From Polaromonas sp. (GTDB lineage: Bacteria; Pseudomonadota; Gammaproteobacteria; Burkholderiales; Burkholderiaceae): DNA of 64,000 nucleotides. A program made the position numbers and the translations under genes. The DNA lies in assembly GCA_013823505.1 (NCBI GenBank), contig PNMH01000003.1:33020-97019 (forward strand). Direction: 5' to 3'. Positions 9,604 through 18,196 of this stretch are shown piece by piece; within the stretch, counting starts at the first letter, position 1, and each line of letters starts with the position of its first letter. A model generated the notes under the pieces. It made no database searches and was not told the origin of the DNA. It saw nothing but the letters and a program-made list of their open reading frames with translations.

Positions 9604-9672
9604 CCCCCACGCTCCCGCGCTTCGCGGCCCCCGAGGGGGCCGATTCACCTTGGGGCTGCCCGGCGGCGAATC
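9604..9672. repeat. Dispersed hairpin repeat, copy A
   Basis: It begins CCCCCACGCTCCC, then has a GGCCCCC/GGGGGCC hairpin (9626-9641). A second stem follows with arms GATTCACC (9642-9649) and GGCGAATC (9665-9672) around a 15-nt loop TTGGGGCTGCCCGGC. The same layout recurs at 18055 and 45669. It sits between two convergent genes and touches the stop codon of the PACE gene. Confidence 0.8.
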
Positions 9673-10108
9673 AGGCCCGGGCCGAGGCCGGCAGTCCGAA
9701 GACGGCGTCAAACGCCCAGTTGAAGACGAAGGTGTAGATCAGGAAAAACACCACGAGGGCCATGTCCATCACCAGCGCCTGCCACAGACCGATGCCCAGC
9801 CACCACGCGATCAGCGGCACCAGCATCAGCACCAGCCCGGCCTCGAAGATGACGGCGTGCGCCACGCGACGCTTCACGCTGCGGCCCTTGACCGGCTGGC
9901 GCGCTTCCCAGTGCTCAAAGAGGCTGTTGAACACGAGGTTCCACACCACGGCCACGGCCGAGGTGGCGGTGGCCAGTGCGCCGCTGGCCACCAGGCTCTC
10001 GCCCGACATCAGCATCAGACCCAGGCCCGCCAGCGCAATCGCCAGCACCTCGTACAGGCTGATGTAGACGACGCGCCGCCAAATCCCCTGCAACTTGGCT
10101 GCGCTCAC
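9671..10108 (-). CDS. PACE-family (AceI-like) small multidrug/biocide efflux protein (145 aa)
   Basis: Four hydrophobic helices organised as two tandem bacterial-transmembrane-pair repeats, at the length typical of the family. The first helix has VVYISLYEVLAIALAG with an acidic residue (E19) in the position of the essential glutamate of AceI. The first pair ends in VWNLVFNSLFEHWEARQP and the second repeats this as IYTFVFNWAFDAVF. Members export chlorhexidine and other biocides, or short polyamines, by proton exchange. The start is a GTG that directly follows the stop of the upstream 99-aa gene (TGAGTG), so the pair is translationally coupled. The substrate is unknown. Confidence 0.88.
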   Translation of the reverse strand: MSAAKLQGIWRRVVYISLYEVLAIALAGLGLMLMSGESLVASGALATATSAVAVVWNLVFNSLFEHWEARQPVKGRSVKRRVAHAVIFEAGLVLMLVPLIAWWLGIGLWQALVMDMALVVFFLIYTFVFNWAFDAVFGLPASARA

Positions 10109-10408
10109 TCAGAGCGGGTCGTGCAGGGCCTTGGACAAGGCGGCGATGTTGGCCGCGCTGGGCACCTGCGGCTTCATTTCGTCCTCGGCAGCGGTGGCGT
10201 TTTCGTGCGCCTGGATGGCATTGACCATGTCGTACTGCGTCTCCCACACCAGGGTCTTGCCGGGTGGGCAGAGGTCGCGCACGGTGCCGAACCAGTAGTA
10301 ACCGTCGTTGCCGCCGAATAGCTTGTCGATGCCACCGGCGTCACCCGTTTTGAGGCCATGGGCCGACAGGATCTGGGTGAGTTTGTGGTGGGAGACGGAA
10401 TAGGGCAT
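10109..10408 (-). CDS. Hypothetical protein, 99 aa, co-transcribed with the PACE efflux gene
   Basis: I do not recognise this protein. It starts MPYSVSHHKLTQILSAHGLK, is soluble, with an aromatic glycine-rich core (FGGNDGYYWFGTVRDLCPPG) and a predicted helical second half. It has no signal peptide or membrane segment. The start is the last good ATG before the compact domain; the frame extends upstream to 10507 but that part is compositionally unlike a protein. Its stop is immediately followed by the GTG of the PACE gene, so the two are very probably one transcript. A perfect 9-bp hairpin lies 25 bases upstream of its start. Confidence 0.65.
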   Translation of the reverse strand: MPYSVSHHKLTQILSAHGLKTGDAGGIDKLFGGNDGYYWFGTVRDLCPPGKTLVWETQYDMVNAIQAHENATAAEDEMKPQVPSAANIAALSKALHDPL

Positions 10409-10433
10409 GTCGCAAGCAGTGTTCGTGTGGGCC

Positions 10434-10457
10434 GGCGAGTGTACCGAAACACTCGCC
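10434..10457. repeat. Perfect 9-bp stem-loop between patatin-like gene and 99-aa gene
   Basis: Arms GGCGAGTGT (10434-10442) and ACACTCGCC (10449-10457) flank a 6-nt loop ACCGAA. Genes on both sides run on the minus strand. There is no T-run on that strand, so it may be a factor-dependent terminator, a processing site or an operator in the leader of the 99-aa gene. Confidence 0.45.
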
Positions 10458-10518
10458 TTGTTGCAGACCACCCGGCTTGGGACGCGATGGCGGCCAGCAC
10501 CATCCACAGCGCAGTGTC

Positions 10519-11610
10519 TCAGGCCTGCAGCACGCTGGAGAGATCAAAGCTGCTGCGCTGGCCGACGTGTTGCCGGTTGGCCGCCAGCCAGCGATCGGCC
10601 GCCTCGACGCCGAGGTCGTGCAGTTGCGACAGGAAGGTCCACTGTGTGTTGGTCTTGCTGTCGGCCCCCAGTGGCGCGAGCGACTCGCCACCATCGATCA
10701 TGTGCACCCGCAGGTCCTGCACGCGCTGGAACAACACCGGGGCGCCGGGTTGGCGTTCGGTGCCCACCAGTTGCTGCATCAGGGCCAGCGTTCGCATTTC
10801 CTTGAGCAGGCTGGCGTTGAAGGTCACCTCGTTGATACGGTCCAGGATGTCGCTGGCGCGCTTGGGCACGGTGTCGCGCTGCAGCGGGTTGATCTGCACC
10901 AGCAGCAGGTCGTCGGCCGGGCTGTCGGTGATCAGGGGCAGCAGCGACGGGTTGCCCGCGTAGCCGCCGTCCCAGTAGGCCTCGCCGTCGATCTCCACCG
11001 CCTGAAACAGGAGCGGCAGACAGGCCGAGGCCATCACCATGTCGGCGGTGAGCTCGTGCTGGCCGAACACCCGCAGCTGGCCGGTGCGCACCTGCGTGGC
11101 GGCGATGAAGAGCTGGGTCTTGTGACAGGCACACACGCGCTGGAAGTCCACCGTCTCCAGCAACACGTCGCGCAGCGGGTTGAGGTTGAGCGGATTGAGC
11201 TGGTAGGGCGAGAGCTGGCTGCCCAGGGCCGCATTGAACTGTTTGTAGGGCGCCAGCCAGGGCGCCATGAGCGCCTGGACCGGCCCGAACGCCGCGCCCA
11301 GCGGGCTGCTCTGCAAGGTGTGGAAGGGCGAGATCTCGGCCACACGCTTCCAGAACTGGTGCAGCACGCGCCGGGCGCCGGCCCGTCCACCGTCCATGAG
11401 GCCGGCGGCCAGGGCCACCGCGTTCATGGCACCGGCGCTGGTGCCGCTGATGGCGGTGATCTCCAGCCATTCTTCTTCCAGCAGGCGGTCAAGCACGCCC
11501 CAGGTGAAGGCGCCGTGCGAGCCGCCGCCCTGCAGGGCGAGGTCAATGGGGAGCTTGCCGCTGGCGGTGCGGGGTGCGGGCTTGCGTGGGGTGCGGGGTT
11601 GGCGGGTCAT
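10519..11610 (-). CDS. Patatin-like phospholipase family protein (363 aa)
   Basis: The full patatin catalytic set is visible: the oxyanion-hole glycine loop LALQGGGSHGAFTWGVLD near the N-terminus, the nucleophile elbow GTSAG in AISGTSAGAMNAVALAAG, and the catalytic aspartate in the YWDGGYAGNP motif (DGG type). It should be a Ser-Asp dyad lipid acyl hydrolase, cytosolic or membrane-associated; no signal peptide is seen. Length fits the bacterial patatin group that carries a C-terminal helical extension. ATG 11610 gives MTRQPRTPRKP; an in-frame ATG at 11625 (MSGQPMTRQ) is an equal alternative, and neither has a good Shine-Dalgarno. It is divergent from the helicase gene. Confidence 0.88.
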   Translation of the reverse strand: MTRQPRTPRKPAPRTASGKLPIDLALQGGGSHGAFTWGVLDRLLEEEWLEITAISGTSAGAMNAVALAAGLMDGGRAGARRVLHQFWKRVAEISPFHTLQSSPLGAAFGPVQALMAPWLAPYKQFNAALGSQLSPYQLNPLNLNPLRDVLLETVDFQRVCACHKTQLFIAATQVRTGQLRVFGQHELTADMVMASACLPLLFQAVEIDGEAYWDGGYAGNPSLLPLITDSPADDLLLVQINPLQRDTVPKRASDILDRINEVTFNASLLKEMRTLALMQQLVGTERQPGAPVLFQRVQDLRVHMIDGGESLAPLGADSKTNTQWTFLSQLHDLGVEAADRWLAANRQHVGQRSSFDLSSVLQA

Positions 11611-11710
11611 GGGTTGTCCGGACATCGATCTGGTGCATTGCACCATGTTCCCGAAGCTGCTCCGGGCGTCTGGGACAATCGCGCTTTGCTTTCTGGCCCG
11701 CCTGCGCTGC

Positions 11711-14029
11711 ATGTCCACCACCACCCTCGAACCCATCGCTGACGAAGCGCCCCTGCTGCCCACCGGCCCGCTGGCGCGCGAGGCACTGGCCCTGGCGGCG
11801 TTCGACCACGTGGTGGCGCACGCCTCGGGCTACCGCGCCCGGTCGGGCCAGCGCGAGATGGCCGCCCACATCGCCCACACGCTCTCGGGCGTGACGCCGG
11901 GGGACGACTCGGTGGCCAGCGACGCAGCCTTGCCCGCGCGTGGCATCGCGGTGGTGCAGGCCGGCACCGGCGTGGGCAAGTCGGCGGCTTACGCGTCCAC
12001 GGTCATCCCGCTGGCGCTGGCGCAGCAAAAGCGCGTGATCATCTCCACCGCCACCGTGGCGCTGCAGGAGCAGCTGATCGCGAAAGACCTGCCGGCCCTG
12101 GCCGCCACGCTGCCGCAGCCGTTCAGCTTTGCGCTGGCCAAGGGGCGCGGGCGCTACGTGTGCCGCCTCAAGCTCGACCAGCTCAGCGGCGGCGACGCGG
12201 CCAGCGCCGATCTGTTCGAGAGCGACGACGCCCCCGCCGACACCAGCGCCTCGGGTGTGGCCGCGCGCGCCGTGGCCTCGGCGTCCGCCGCGGCCCGCTG
12301 GCAGGAACGCGGCGTGCAGTACACCGCCTGGGCCAGCGCACTGGACGGCGGCAGCTGGGACGGCGACCGCGACCGGCTCGACGAGCCGCCAGAAGGCAGT
12401 CTCTGGAGCCCCGTGGCCGCCGAACGCCACACCTGCACCGCGCGCCACTGCCCGAGCTACAACAGCTGCAGCTACTACCAGGCGCGCGCCAAGCTCGCAC
12501 AAGCCCAGGTCATCGTGGTCAACCACGACCTCTTGCTCTCCACGCTGGGCCTGCACGCCTTGCCCGCGCCGCAAGACTGCTACGTGGTGTTCGACGAAGC
12601 GCACCACCTGGGCTCGGTGGCGCAGGGGCAGTTCACCGCCTCCATGGACCTCATGCGCAGCAACTGGCTCGACAAGCTGCCGCGCGCGGTGGACGAGGTG
12701 GCCGGCGCGCTGGACGCGCGGCCCACATCGGAAGTGGCGCAACTTGCCAAGGACCTCAAGACCGCGCAGGGCGAACTCGCGCGCCTGGCCATACAGCGCA
12801 TCGGCGCACTGCCGGCCTGGCTCGACCTCACCGGCCGCACGCCGGGCAAAGCGCCCGCACGCGGCGGCTTCACCGACAACGCCCCACCCATCGTCGACCG
12901 CTTCGACGGAGGCGCGCTGCCGCCCGAATGGACCGAGGTGGTGGCGCAGATGCACGCCAACGCCAGTGCGCTGCTCAAGGTGTTTGAAGCGCTGGCCACG
13001 CAGCTCAAGGCCAACGCACGCGAGAACCCGAGCGATGCCGCGCGCTGCGCCAAGCTCTACAGCCGCCTGGGCGTGCTCGCGCCGCGCCTGCAGAGCGCGC
13101 AGGAAACCGCCACGCTGTGGATGCAGGCCCCCACGGATGGCCAGGCGCCGCTGGCCAAGTGGCTGGAGGCGGGCATCCACCACGGACTGGTGACGCTCAC
13201 CGCGCACGCCTGCCCGCTGCAACCGGGCAGCCTGCTGCGTAACCACCTGTGGAACAAGGTGCGCGCGGCGGTGGTCACGTCGGCCTCGCTCGTGACCTGC
13301 GGCAACTTCGACCATTTCCTCCATGAGTCGGGCCTGGCCTACGACGACGCGGTGGCCACGCGCGAGGTGCAAAGCCCGTTCGACCACAAGCGCCAGGGCC
13401 GGCTGGTGGTGGTGCAAACCGTGGCCGACCCGAAGGACGTGGAGGGCTACACGCGCGAGATGCTCGCCTCCCTCATGGAAGACCTGCGCGAGGTGAAACG
13501 CGGCGCCCTGGTGCTGTTCACGTCCAGGGCACAGATGCGCCAGGCGCAGGGCTTGCTGGAGCGCGGCGAACACGGTGCGCTGCGCGACCGGGTGCTGGTG
13601 CAGGGCGAAGCCTCGCGCACCGTGCTGCTGCGCCGCCACGCCGAGCGCGTCGCCGACGGCGAGGCCTCCATCCTGTTCGGCCTGCAATCGTTTGGCGAAG
13701 GGCTGGACTTGCCGGGCGAGCTGTGTGAGTGGGTGTTCATCACCAAGCTGCCGTTTGCTTCACCGAGCGACCCGGTGGGCCAGGCGCGCGCCGACTGGCT
13801 CAAGAGCCAGGGCCGCGACCCGTTCAGCGAACTGGTGGTGCCCGCCACCGGCGCGCGCCTGCTGCAGTGGACCGGCCGCGCGTTGCGCAGCGAGACCGAC
13901 GAGGCCGTGGTGATCTGCTACGACGCGCGCCTGCTGCGCCAGAGCTACGGCCGGCGCATGCTGCAGGGGCTGCCGCCTTACCGGCTGCAGCGCCGGGTTG
14001 ACGGGGTGGTAGTCGACGTCAGGGTGTGA
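11711..14029 (+). CDS. dinG: ATP-dependent DNA helicase, DinG/XPD type with iron-sulfur cluster (772 aa)
   Basis: The Walker A loop is AGTGVGKSAA (about residues 84-93) and Walker B/DEAH is VVFDEAHHLG. Four cysteines in the XPD/DinG iron-sulfur positions are present: one in GRYVCRLK, then HTC, RHC and NSC in the AERHTCTARHCPSYNSC stretch, followed by the QVIVVNHDLLL motif. The C-terminal helicase half has LFTSRAQMR, FGLQSFGEGLDLPG and WTGRALRSETD. This is a 5'-3' superfamily 2 helicase that unwinds R-loops and D-loops at stalled forks. Length is close to DinG (slightly longer). The ATG at 11711 begins a plausible N-terminus without a clear ribosome binding site. It ends in an 11-base convergent overlap with the next gene. 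Confidence 0.9.
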   Translation: MSTTTLEPIADEAPLLPTGPLAREALALAAFDHVVAHASGYRARSGQREMAAHIAHTLSGVTPGDDSVASDAALPARGIAVVQAGTGVGKSAAYASTVIPLALAQQKRVIISTATVALQEQLIAKDLPALAATLPQPFSFALAKGRGRYVCRLKLDQLSGGDAASADLFESDDAPADTSASGVAARAVASASAAARWQERGVQYTAWASALDGGSWDGDRDRLDEPPEGSLWSPVAAERHTCTARHCPSYNSCSYYQARAKLAQAQVIVVNHDLLLSTLGLHALPAPQDCYVVFDEAHHLGSVAQGQFTASMDLMRSNWLDKLPRAVDEVAGALDARPTSEVAQLAKDLKTAQGELARLAIQRIGALPAWLDLTGRTPGKAPARGGFTDNAPPIVDRFDGGALPPEWTEVVAQMHANASALLKVFEALATQLKANARENPSDAARCAKLYSRLGVLAPRLQSAQETATLWMQAPTDGQAPLAKWLEAGIHHGLVTLTAHACPLQPGSLLRNHLWNKVRAAVVTSASLVTCGNFDHFLHESGLAYDDAVATREVQSPFDHKRQGRLVVVQTVADPKDVEGYTREMLASLMEDLREVKRGALVLFTSRAQMRQAQGLLERGEHGALRDRVLVQGEASRTVLLRRHAERVADGEASILFGLQSFGEGLDLPGELCEWVFITKLPFASPSDPVGQARADWLKSQGRDPFSELVVPATGARLLQWTGRALRSETDEAVVICYDARLLRQSYGRRMLQGLPPYRLQRRVDGVVVDVRV

Positions 14030-14993
14030 GGGGGCGCACGCAGCGCACCAGGCGTTCGGCCAGAACCTTCTGGCCGCCGGCAAACGCATTTTGTGTGGTG
14101 GTGCTCGACGCGAGCGCCCACAAGTCTGGATCGGCGGCCCGCTCGTTCGACGACCAGCGAAGGTTCGCATCGAAGTTGCCGACCGGGGACTGCAGATCGA
14201 TCAGATTTGAACGGATGTTGTCGGCCAGGCGGGGCTGCTGCCCGGTGCCGCAAAAGTTTTCGGGCGCGATCGTCAGGTCGTAGCCGAGCTCGCACAAGGT
14301 CGGCAAATACCAGTCGCTGTGGCCACCTTCTGTGCTGTCGGTGCACAGGGCGGCCGCGTAAGTGCCGCTGCCATGCAGGGCCACGATGCGTGCCGTGTTG
14401 CACGCGCCATCGGTGGCGCCGTCGCAGCTGTTTGGCCCGGCGACATCGAGTCCGCCGACGCCCGCAGCGCCCAGCGCCGGGCTCCAGTGGTGCTGACCGG
14501 GCAGGTCGCTCAGCCCGGCCACCTTGCCGCCGATGCTCCCGCCGATCGGCGTGCTGTCGTCAATGGCAAACACAAAGCCACCCTGGTACACGCTGCCGTG
14601 GGTGATCACCGACACCAGCAGAGCCGCCATTGGAGCGCTCGCGCTGCTCACCCGCACGGTGGCTGGCCGGGCCGCGGCATCGCCGGGGGCGGCCGATGGC
14701 TGATCGCCCGGCAGCAGCATGAGCCTGCAGGACGCCTGGGGTTCCAGCCGGTCCGGGCAGTTGTGGATGAGCGTCGTGCCGGCGGGCAGGCCCTCGGGCG
14801 CGAGCGTGAGTTGCGCGATCGGCAGCGCACCGGTGTTGCTCAGGGTGGCCAGTCGCGGCGTTCCGGATACCGCCAGGCCCATCGCTGGCGGCGTGAAGGA
14901 AAGCGAGCCGACCTCGTCGCCACCGCCGCCACAGCCGTTCAGGACGGTGGCGGCCAGCAGGGCGAAGGCAATGGGGTGAAATGTTTGGGTCAT
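14019..14993 (-). CDS. DUF1566-type lipoprotein (324 aa)
   Basis: It has an N-terminal signal with lipobox: MTQTFHPIAFALLAATVLNG then C, followed by a GGGG spacer, so it should be lipid-anchored. The middle (about 40-160) has a beta-rich cysteine-containing segment (IHNCPDRLEPQASCRLMLLP). The last third carries the DUF1566 (Lcl_C) pattern, with GHSDWYLPTLCELGYD and a C-terminal VLAERLVRCVRP. Such domains are found in surface proteins of unknown role. ATG 14993 is fixed by the lipobox distance; the frame continues upstream but the signal peptide would be buried. It overlaps the helicase gene tail by 11 bases (convergent). Confidence 0.78.
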   Translation of the reverse strand: MTQTFHPIAFALLAATVLNGCGGGGDEVGSLSFTPPAMGLAVSGTPRLATLSNTGALPIAQLTLAPEGLPAGTTLIHNCPDRLEPQASCRLMLLPGDQPSAAPGDAAARPATVRVSSASAPMAALLVSVITHGSVYQGGFVFAIDDSTPIGGSIGGKVAGLSDLPGQHHWSPALGAAGVGGLDVAGPNSCDGATDGACNTARIVALHGSGTYAAALCTDSTEGGHSDWYLPTLCELGYDLTIAPENFCGTGQQPRLADNIRSNLIDLQSPVGNFDANLRWSSNERAADPDLWALASSTTTQNAFAGGQKVLAERLVRCVRPLTP

Positions 14994-15180
14994 GGCATGA
15001 GGCAGAAGTCGCAGGGGATTCCAATCTATCCATCGCCCGCAGAAGCGCCATCGGCGCAACACCGCAGGCGCGCCCGGCATGACTCTGAGGTTTTTCAGCG
15101 CGCCCGCGATACCATCCGCCCGGCGCCCGATGGCCTGCGCGCCGTTGAACCTTTTCCTTTCTCCCTCCCTCCCACACCCC

Positions 15181-15651
15181 ATGATCTACGCCACCCTCAA
15201 GCTCGTTCACGTCCTGTCCATCGTGTTGTGGATCGGCGGCATGTATTTCGCCCACGCCTTCCTGCGCCCGGCGGTGCAGTTTCTCGAGCCCCCGATGCGC
15301 ATCCGCCTCATGCACGACGTGCTTCAGCGCTTCTTCACCACCGTCCAGGTGGTGGTGCTGCTGGTGCTGTTCTCGGGCCTGTGGATGATCGGCCGCGTGG
15401 CCAAGGAAACGGTGCAGGCCGGTCTTCCGTTCAACATGCCGCTGGGGTGGACCGTGATGGCCACGCTGGGCATCCTGATGATCGTGGTCTTCGGCCACAT
15501 CCGCTTCGCGCTGTTCAAGCGCCTCTCGCGCGCCGTGAGCGCCAGCGATTGGCCCGCTGGCGGTGCCGCGCTCGCCTCCATCCGCACCTGGGTTGGCGTC
15601 AACCTGATCCTCGGTGTGGCCACCATCGCGGCGACGTTGTTGCTGGGCTGA
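15181..15651 (+). CDS. CopD-family membrane protein (156 aa)
   Basis: Four hydrophobic helices. It begins MIYATLKLVHVLSIVLWIGG, with His10 in the conserved KxxHxxxxxxWxGG opening of the CopD family, followed by MYFAHAFLRPAV and a later VVFGHIRFALFKR. Proteins of this family are linked to copper import or resistance in the inner membrane, though this short form is not functionally proven. The start is the ATG after a pyrimidine-rich leader; the 470-bp size and immediate helix support it. It is divergent from the DUF1566 lipoprotein, with 187 bp between. Confidence 0.78.
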   Translation: MIYATLKLVHVLSIVLWIGGMYFAHAFLRPAVQFLEPPMRIRLMHDVLQRFFTTVQVVVLLVLFSGLWMIGRVAKETVQAGLPFNMPLGWTVMATLGILMIVVFGHIRFALFKRLSRAVSASDWPAGGAALASIRTWVGVNLILGVATIAATLLLG

Positions 15652-15672
15652 CCCTCCCGGGTTTTCCCTGTA

Positions 15673-15744
15673 GGTAGCGAGCTACCACCCGCCCGCAGGC
15701 CGGGCGCGCAATACTGCTTTTCACACCCGCAAGCCCTGCGGGTG
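15673..15744. repeat. Two hairpins in the leader of the Tat-exported dehydrogenase subunit gene
   Basis: GGTAGC/GCTACC around GA (15673-15686), and a perfect 8-bp stem CACCCGCA/TGCGGGTG with a 5-nt loop (15724-15744), lie between the CopD-family gene and ATG 15771. Neither has a T-run on the plus strand. They could be operators or leader structures. Confidence 0.4.
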
Positions 15745-15770
15745 CGAGACCCAAAAAAGCAGGAGACAAC

Positions 15771-16406
15771 ATGCGCGTCATCGCCATTCAGGGGGCCGCC
15801 CCCGCCGTTGCCACGGCCAGCGCTTGCAACGAAGACGTGGGCGAGGTGCCCCGGATGAACCTGCCGCTGGCGCGGCGCGAATTCCTCAAGGGATCGGGTG
15901 TGCTCATGGGCACGCTGGTCACCGGCAGCTTGCTCGCCAGCCTCGCGCCCTCGCCAGTGTGGGCGGTCGAACTCAAGGCGCTGAGCAAGGCCGAGGGCGA
16001 GGCCCTCATGGCCATGGGCCGCGTGCTCTACCCGCACGACAAACTGCCCGATGCGGTGTACGCGCTGCTGGCCAAGGACCTCGATGCCAAGGCCGCTGGT
16101 GATGCCGGTGCCGCGAAGATGCTCAAGGACGGCATCGCGGCGTTGAACAAGGCCGCCAACGGCGACTTCACCAAGACCGGCAAGGCTAGGAAGCTGCAGA
16201 TCGTGAAAGCCATGGAGGGTCAGCCCTTCTTTGGCGCGGTGCGTGGCCAGTGCATCACCTCGCTCTACGACAACGACATGGCCTACGCAACCTTCGGCTA
16301 TCCCGGCTCGGCCTGGGAGAAGGGTGGCTACATCACGCGCGGGTTTCAAGACCTGAAGTGGTTGCCCGCGCCCACGGCGCAGGCCAGTCCCGCGGCCGAT
16401 CTCTGA
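15771..16406 (+). CDS. Gluconate 2-dehydrogenase subunit 3-like protein, Tat-exported small subunit of a GMC dehydrogenase (211 aa)
   Basis: A twin-arginine signal is present: LARREFLKGSGVLMGTLVTG (RR at 35-36), so it is exported folded. The mature part resembles the small (gamma) subunit of membrane-bound gluconate or alcohol dehydrogenases, with MGRVLYPHDKLPDAVYALL early and AYATFGYPGSAWEKGGYITR near the end. It escorts and stabilises the FAD-containing large subunit, encoded 78 bp downstream. ATG 15771 has an AGGAGA at 6 bases; the internal ATG at 15855 (MNLPLARREF) would give a more usual short Tat n-region and is a real alternative. Confidence 0.85.
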   Translation: MRVIAIQGAAPAVATASACNEDVGEVPRMNLPLARREFLKGSGVLMGTLVTGSLLASLAPSPVWAVELKALSKAEGEALMAMGRVLYPHDKLPDAVYALLAKDLDAKAAGDAGAAKMLKDGIAALNKAANGDFTKTGKARKLQIVKAMEGQPFFGAVRGQCITSLYDNDMAYATFGYPGSAWEKGGYITRGFQDLKWLPAPTAQASPAADL

Positions 16407-16484
16407 GCCCCCGGTTTTTCCCCCACGAGTTCAACACGAGGCGGCCGGGCCAGTGCGCGCACCGGGACGCTCCAGGAGACACAC

Positions 16485-18053
16485 ATGACAACGTTTGCAC
16501 ACAGCGACGACTCGGTCGTCGTCATCATCGGTTCGGGCGCGGGCGGCGGCACGCTGGCCAACGAGTTGTGCCAGAAGGGCATCAAGGTTGTGGTGCTGGA
16601 AGCGGGCGCTGCGCAGAGCAACGCCAGCTTCATCAACGACGAATGGAAGTCGTTCAGCCAGCTGGCCTGGCTCGACACCCGCACCACGTCGGGCAGCTGG
16701 CGTGTGGCGAAAGACTTCGCCGGCCTGCCGGCCTGGATCTGCAAGACCGTGGGCGGCACGACCACCCACTGGGCCGGTGCTTCGCTGCGTTTCCAGGAAC
16801 ACGAGTTCCGCACCAAGACCGTTTACGGCGAGATCAAGGGCGCCAACCTGCTCGACTGGCCCATCACCCTCAAAGACCTGGAGCCCTATTACGCCAAGGC
16901 CGAAGACAAGATGGGCGTGACGCGCACCAACGGCATTCCGGGTCTGCCGGGCAACAACAACTTCAAGGTCATGTACAACGGCGCCTCCAAGCTCGGTTAC
17001 AAGGAGGTGCACACCGGCAACATGGCCATCAACAGCCAGCCGCGTGACGGGCGCGGCCGCTGCCTGCAGCTGGGCTTCTGTTTCCAGGGCTGCAAGAGCG
17101 GCGCCAAGTGGAGCACGCTCTACACCGAGCTGCCCAAGGCCGACGCCACCGGCAACTTCGAGCTGCGCACCGAGGCGCACGTGACCCGCATCGAGCACAA
17201 CCCCGCTGGCAAGGTGACCGGCGTTGTGTACTTCGACAAGGACAAGAAGGAGCAGCGCCAGAAGGCCCGTATCGTCTGCGTGGCGGGCAACTCCATCGAG
17301 ACGCCGCGCCTGCTGCTGCTCTCGGCGTCGAGCATGTTCAAGGACGGTCTGGCCAACAGCTCGGGTCAGGTGGGCCGCAACTACATGCGCCACATGACGG
17401 GCTCGGTCTACGCCGCCTTCAAGCAGCCGGTGCACATGTACCGCGGCACCACCATGGCCGGGATCGTGCGCGATGAAGCGCGGCACGACACCAAGCGCGG
17501 CTTCGCCGGTGGATACGAACTGGAGACGCTCTCGCTGGGCGTGCCCTTCATGGCCGCGTTCCTCAACCCCGGTGGCTGGGGCGCCGACTTCGCCTGGTGG
17601 ATGGAGCGCTACACCCAGCTCGCCGGCATGTGGCTGGTGGGTGAAGACATGCCGCGCGAGACCAACCGCGTCACGCTCAATGAGAAGGTGAAAGACCAGT
17701 GGGGCAACTACGTGCCCAACGTGCACTTCGACGATCACGACAACGACATCGCCATGCGCAACCACGCGTTCACCCAGGGCGAGCGCATCTACCAAGCGGC
17801 TGGTGCCATCAAGACCTTTCGCACGCCGCCTTACCCGAGCACGCACAACATGGGCACCTGCCGCATGAGCGCGCGCCCGCAGGACGGTGTGTGCAACGCC
17901 TGGGGCCAGACGCACGACATCCCCAACCTGTTCATCAGCGACGGCAGCCAGTTCACCACCGGCGGCGCGGAAAACCCCACGCTGACCATTGTTACGTTGG
18001 CGATCCGCCAGGCGGACTACATTGCACAGCAGATGACGGCGAGAGCAATCTAG
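16485..18053 (+). CDS. GMC-family FAD-dependent oxidoreductase, dehydrogenase large subunit (522 aa)
   Basis: The N-terminal ADP-binding Rossmann motif is VVVIIGSGAGGGTLANEL (GSGAGGG at about 16-22) followed by VVVLEAG. The middle has WICKTVGGTTTHWAGASLRF, typical of the gluconate/sorbitol dehydrogenase branch. The C-terminal GMC active site shows the STHNMGTCRMS histidine segment and the later asparagine in GGAENPTLTIVTLAIRQADY. It oxidises a sugar, sugar acid or alcohol; the exact substrate is unknown. It has no signal of its own and should ride out with the Tat subunit. The cytochrome c subunit usual for this triad is not present next to it. AGGAGA precedes ATG 16485. Confidence 0.9.
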   Translation: MTTFAHSDDSVVVIIGSGAGGGTLANELCQKGIKVVVLEAGAAQSNASFINDEWKSFSQLAWLDTRTTSGSWRVAKDFAGLPAWICKTVGGTTTHWAGASLRFQEHEFRTKTVYGEIKGANLLDWPITLKDLEPYYAKAEDKMGVTRTNGIPGLPGNNNFKVMYNGASKLGYKEVHTGNMAINSQPRDGRGRCLQLGFCFQGCKSGAKWSTLYTELPKADATGNFELRTEAHVTRIEHNPAGKVTGVVYFDKDKKEQRQKARIVCVAGNSIETPRLLLLSASSMFKDGLANSSGQVGRNYMRHMTGSVYAAFKQPVHMYRGTTMAGIVRDEARHDTKRGFAGGYELETLSLGVPFMAAFLNPGGWGADFAWWMERYTQLAGMWLVGEDMPRETNRVTLNEKVKDQWGNYVPNVHFDDHDNDIAMRNHAFTQGERIYQAAGAIKTFRTPPYPSTHNMGTCRMSARPQDGVCNAWGQTHDIPNLFISDGSQFTTGGAENPTLTIVTLAIRQADYIAQQMTARAI

Positions 18054-18054
18054 G

Positions 18055-18135
18055 CCCCCACGCTCCGCCGCTGCGCGGGTCGCTGCCCCCCCTGGGAGGC
18101 GGATCCGCCTTGGGGCGGCCCGGCGGCGGATCGGG
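18055..18135. repeat. Dispersed hairpin repeat, copy B (with partial second copy to about 18178)
   Basis: The same plan as at 9604: CCCCCACGCTCC opening, C-run, then stem arms GATCCGCC (18102-18109) and GGCGGATC (18125-18132) around the 15-nt loop TTGGGGCGGCCCGGC. A second, decayed opening (CCCCACGCTGCGTCGCT) starts at 18137. It begins two bases after the GMC stop codon. Confidence 0.85.
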
Positions 18136-18196
18136 TCCCCACGCTGCGTCGCTTTACGGATCGCTTTCCACTCCCACACATCGCAGGAGATCCACC

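Noticed and set aside
10434..10457. Hairpin as an intrinsic terminator of the patatin-like gene
   Set aside because: The stem is perfect but there is no T-run on the transcribed (minus) strand.
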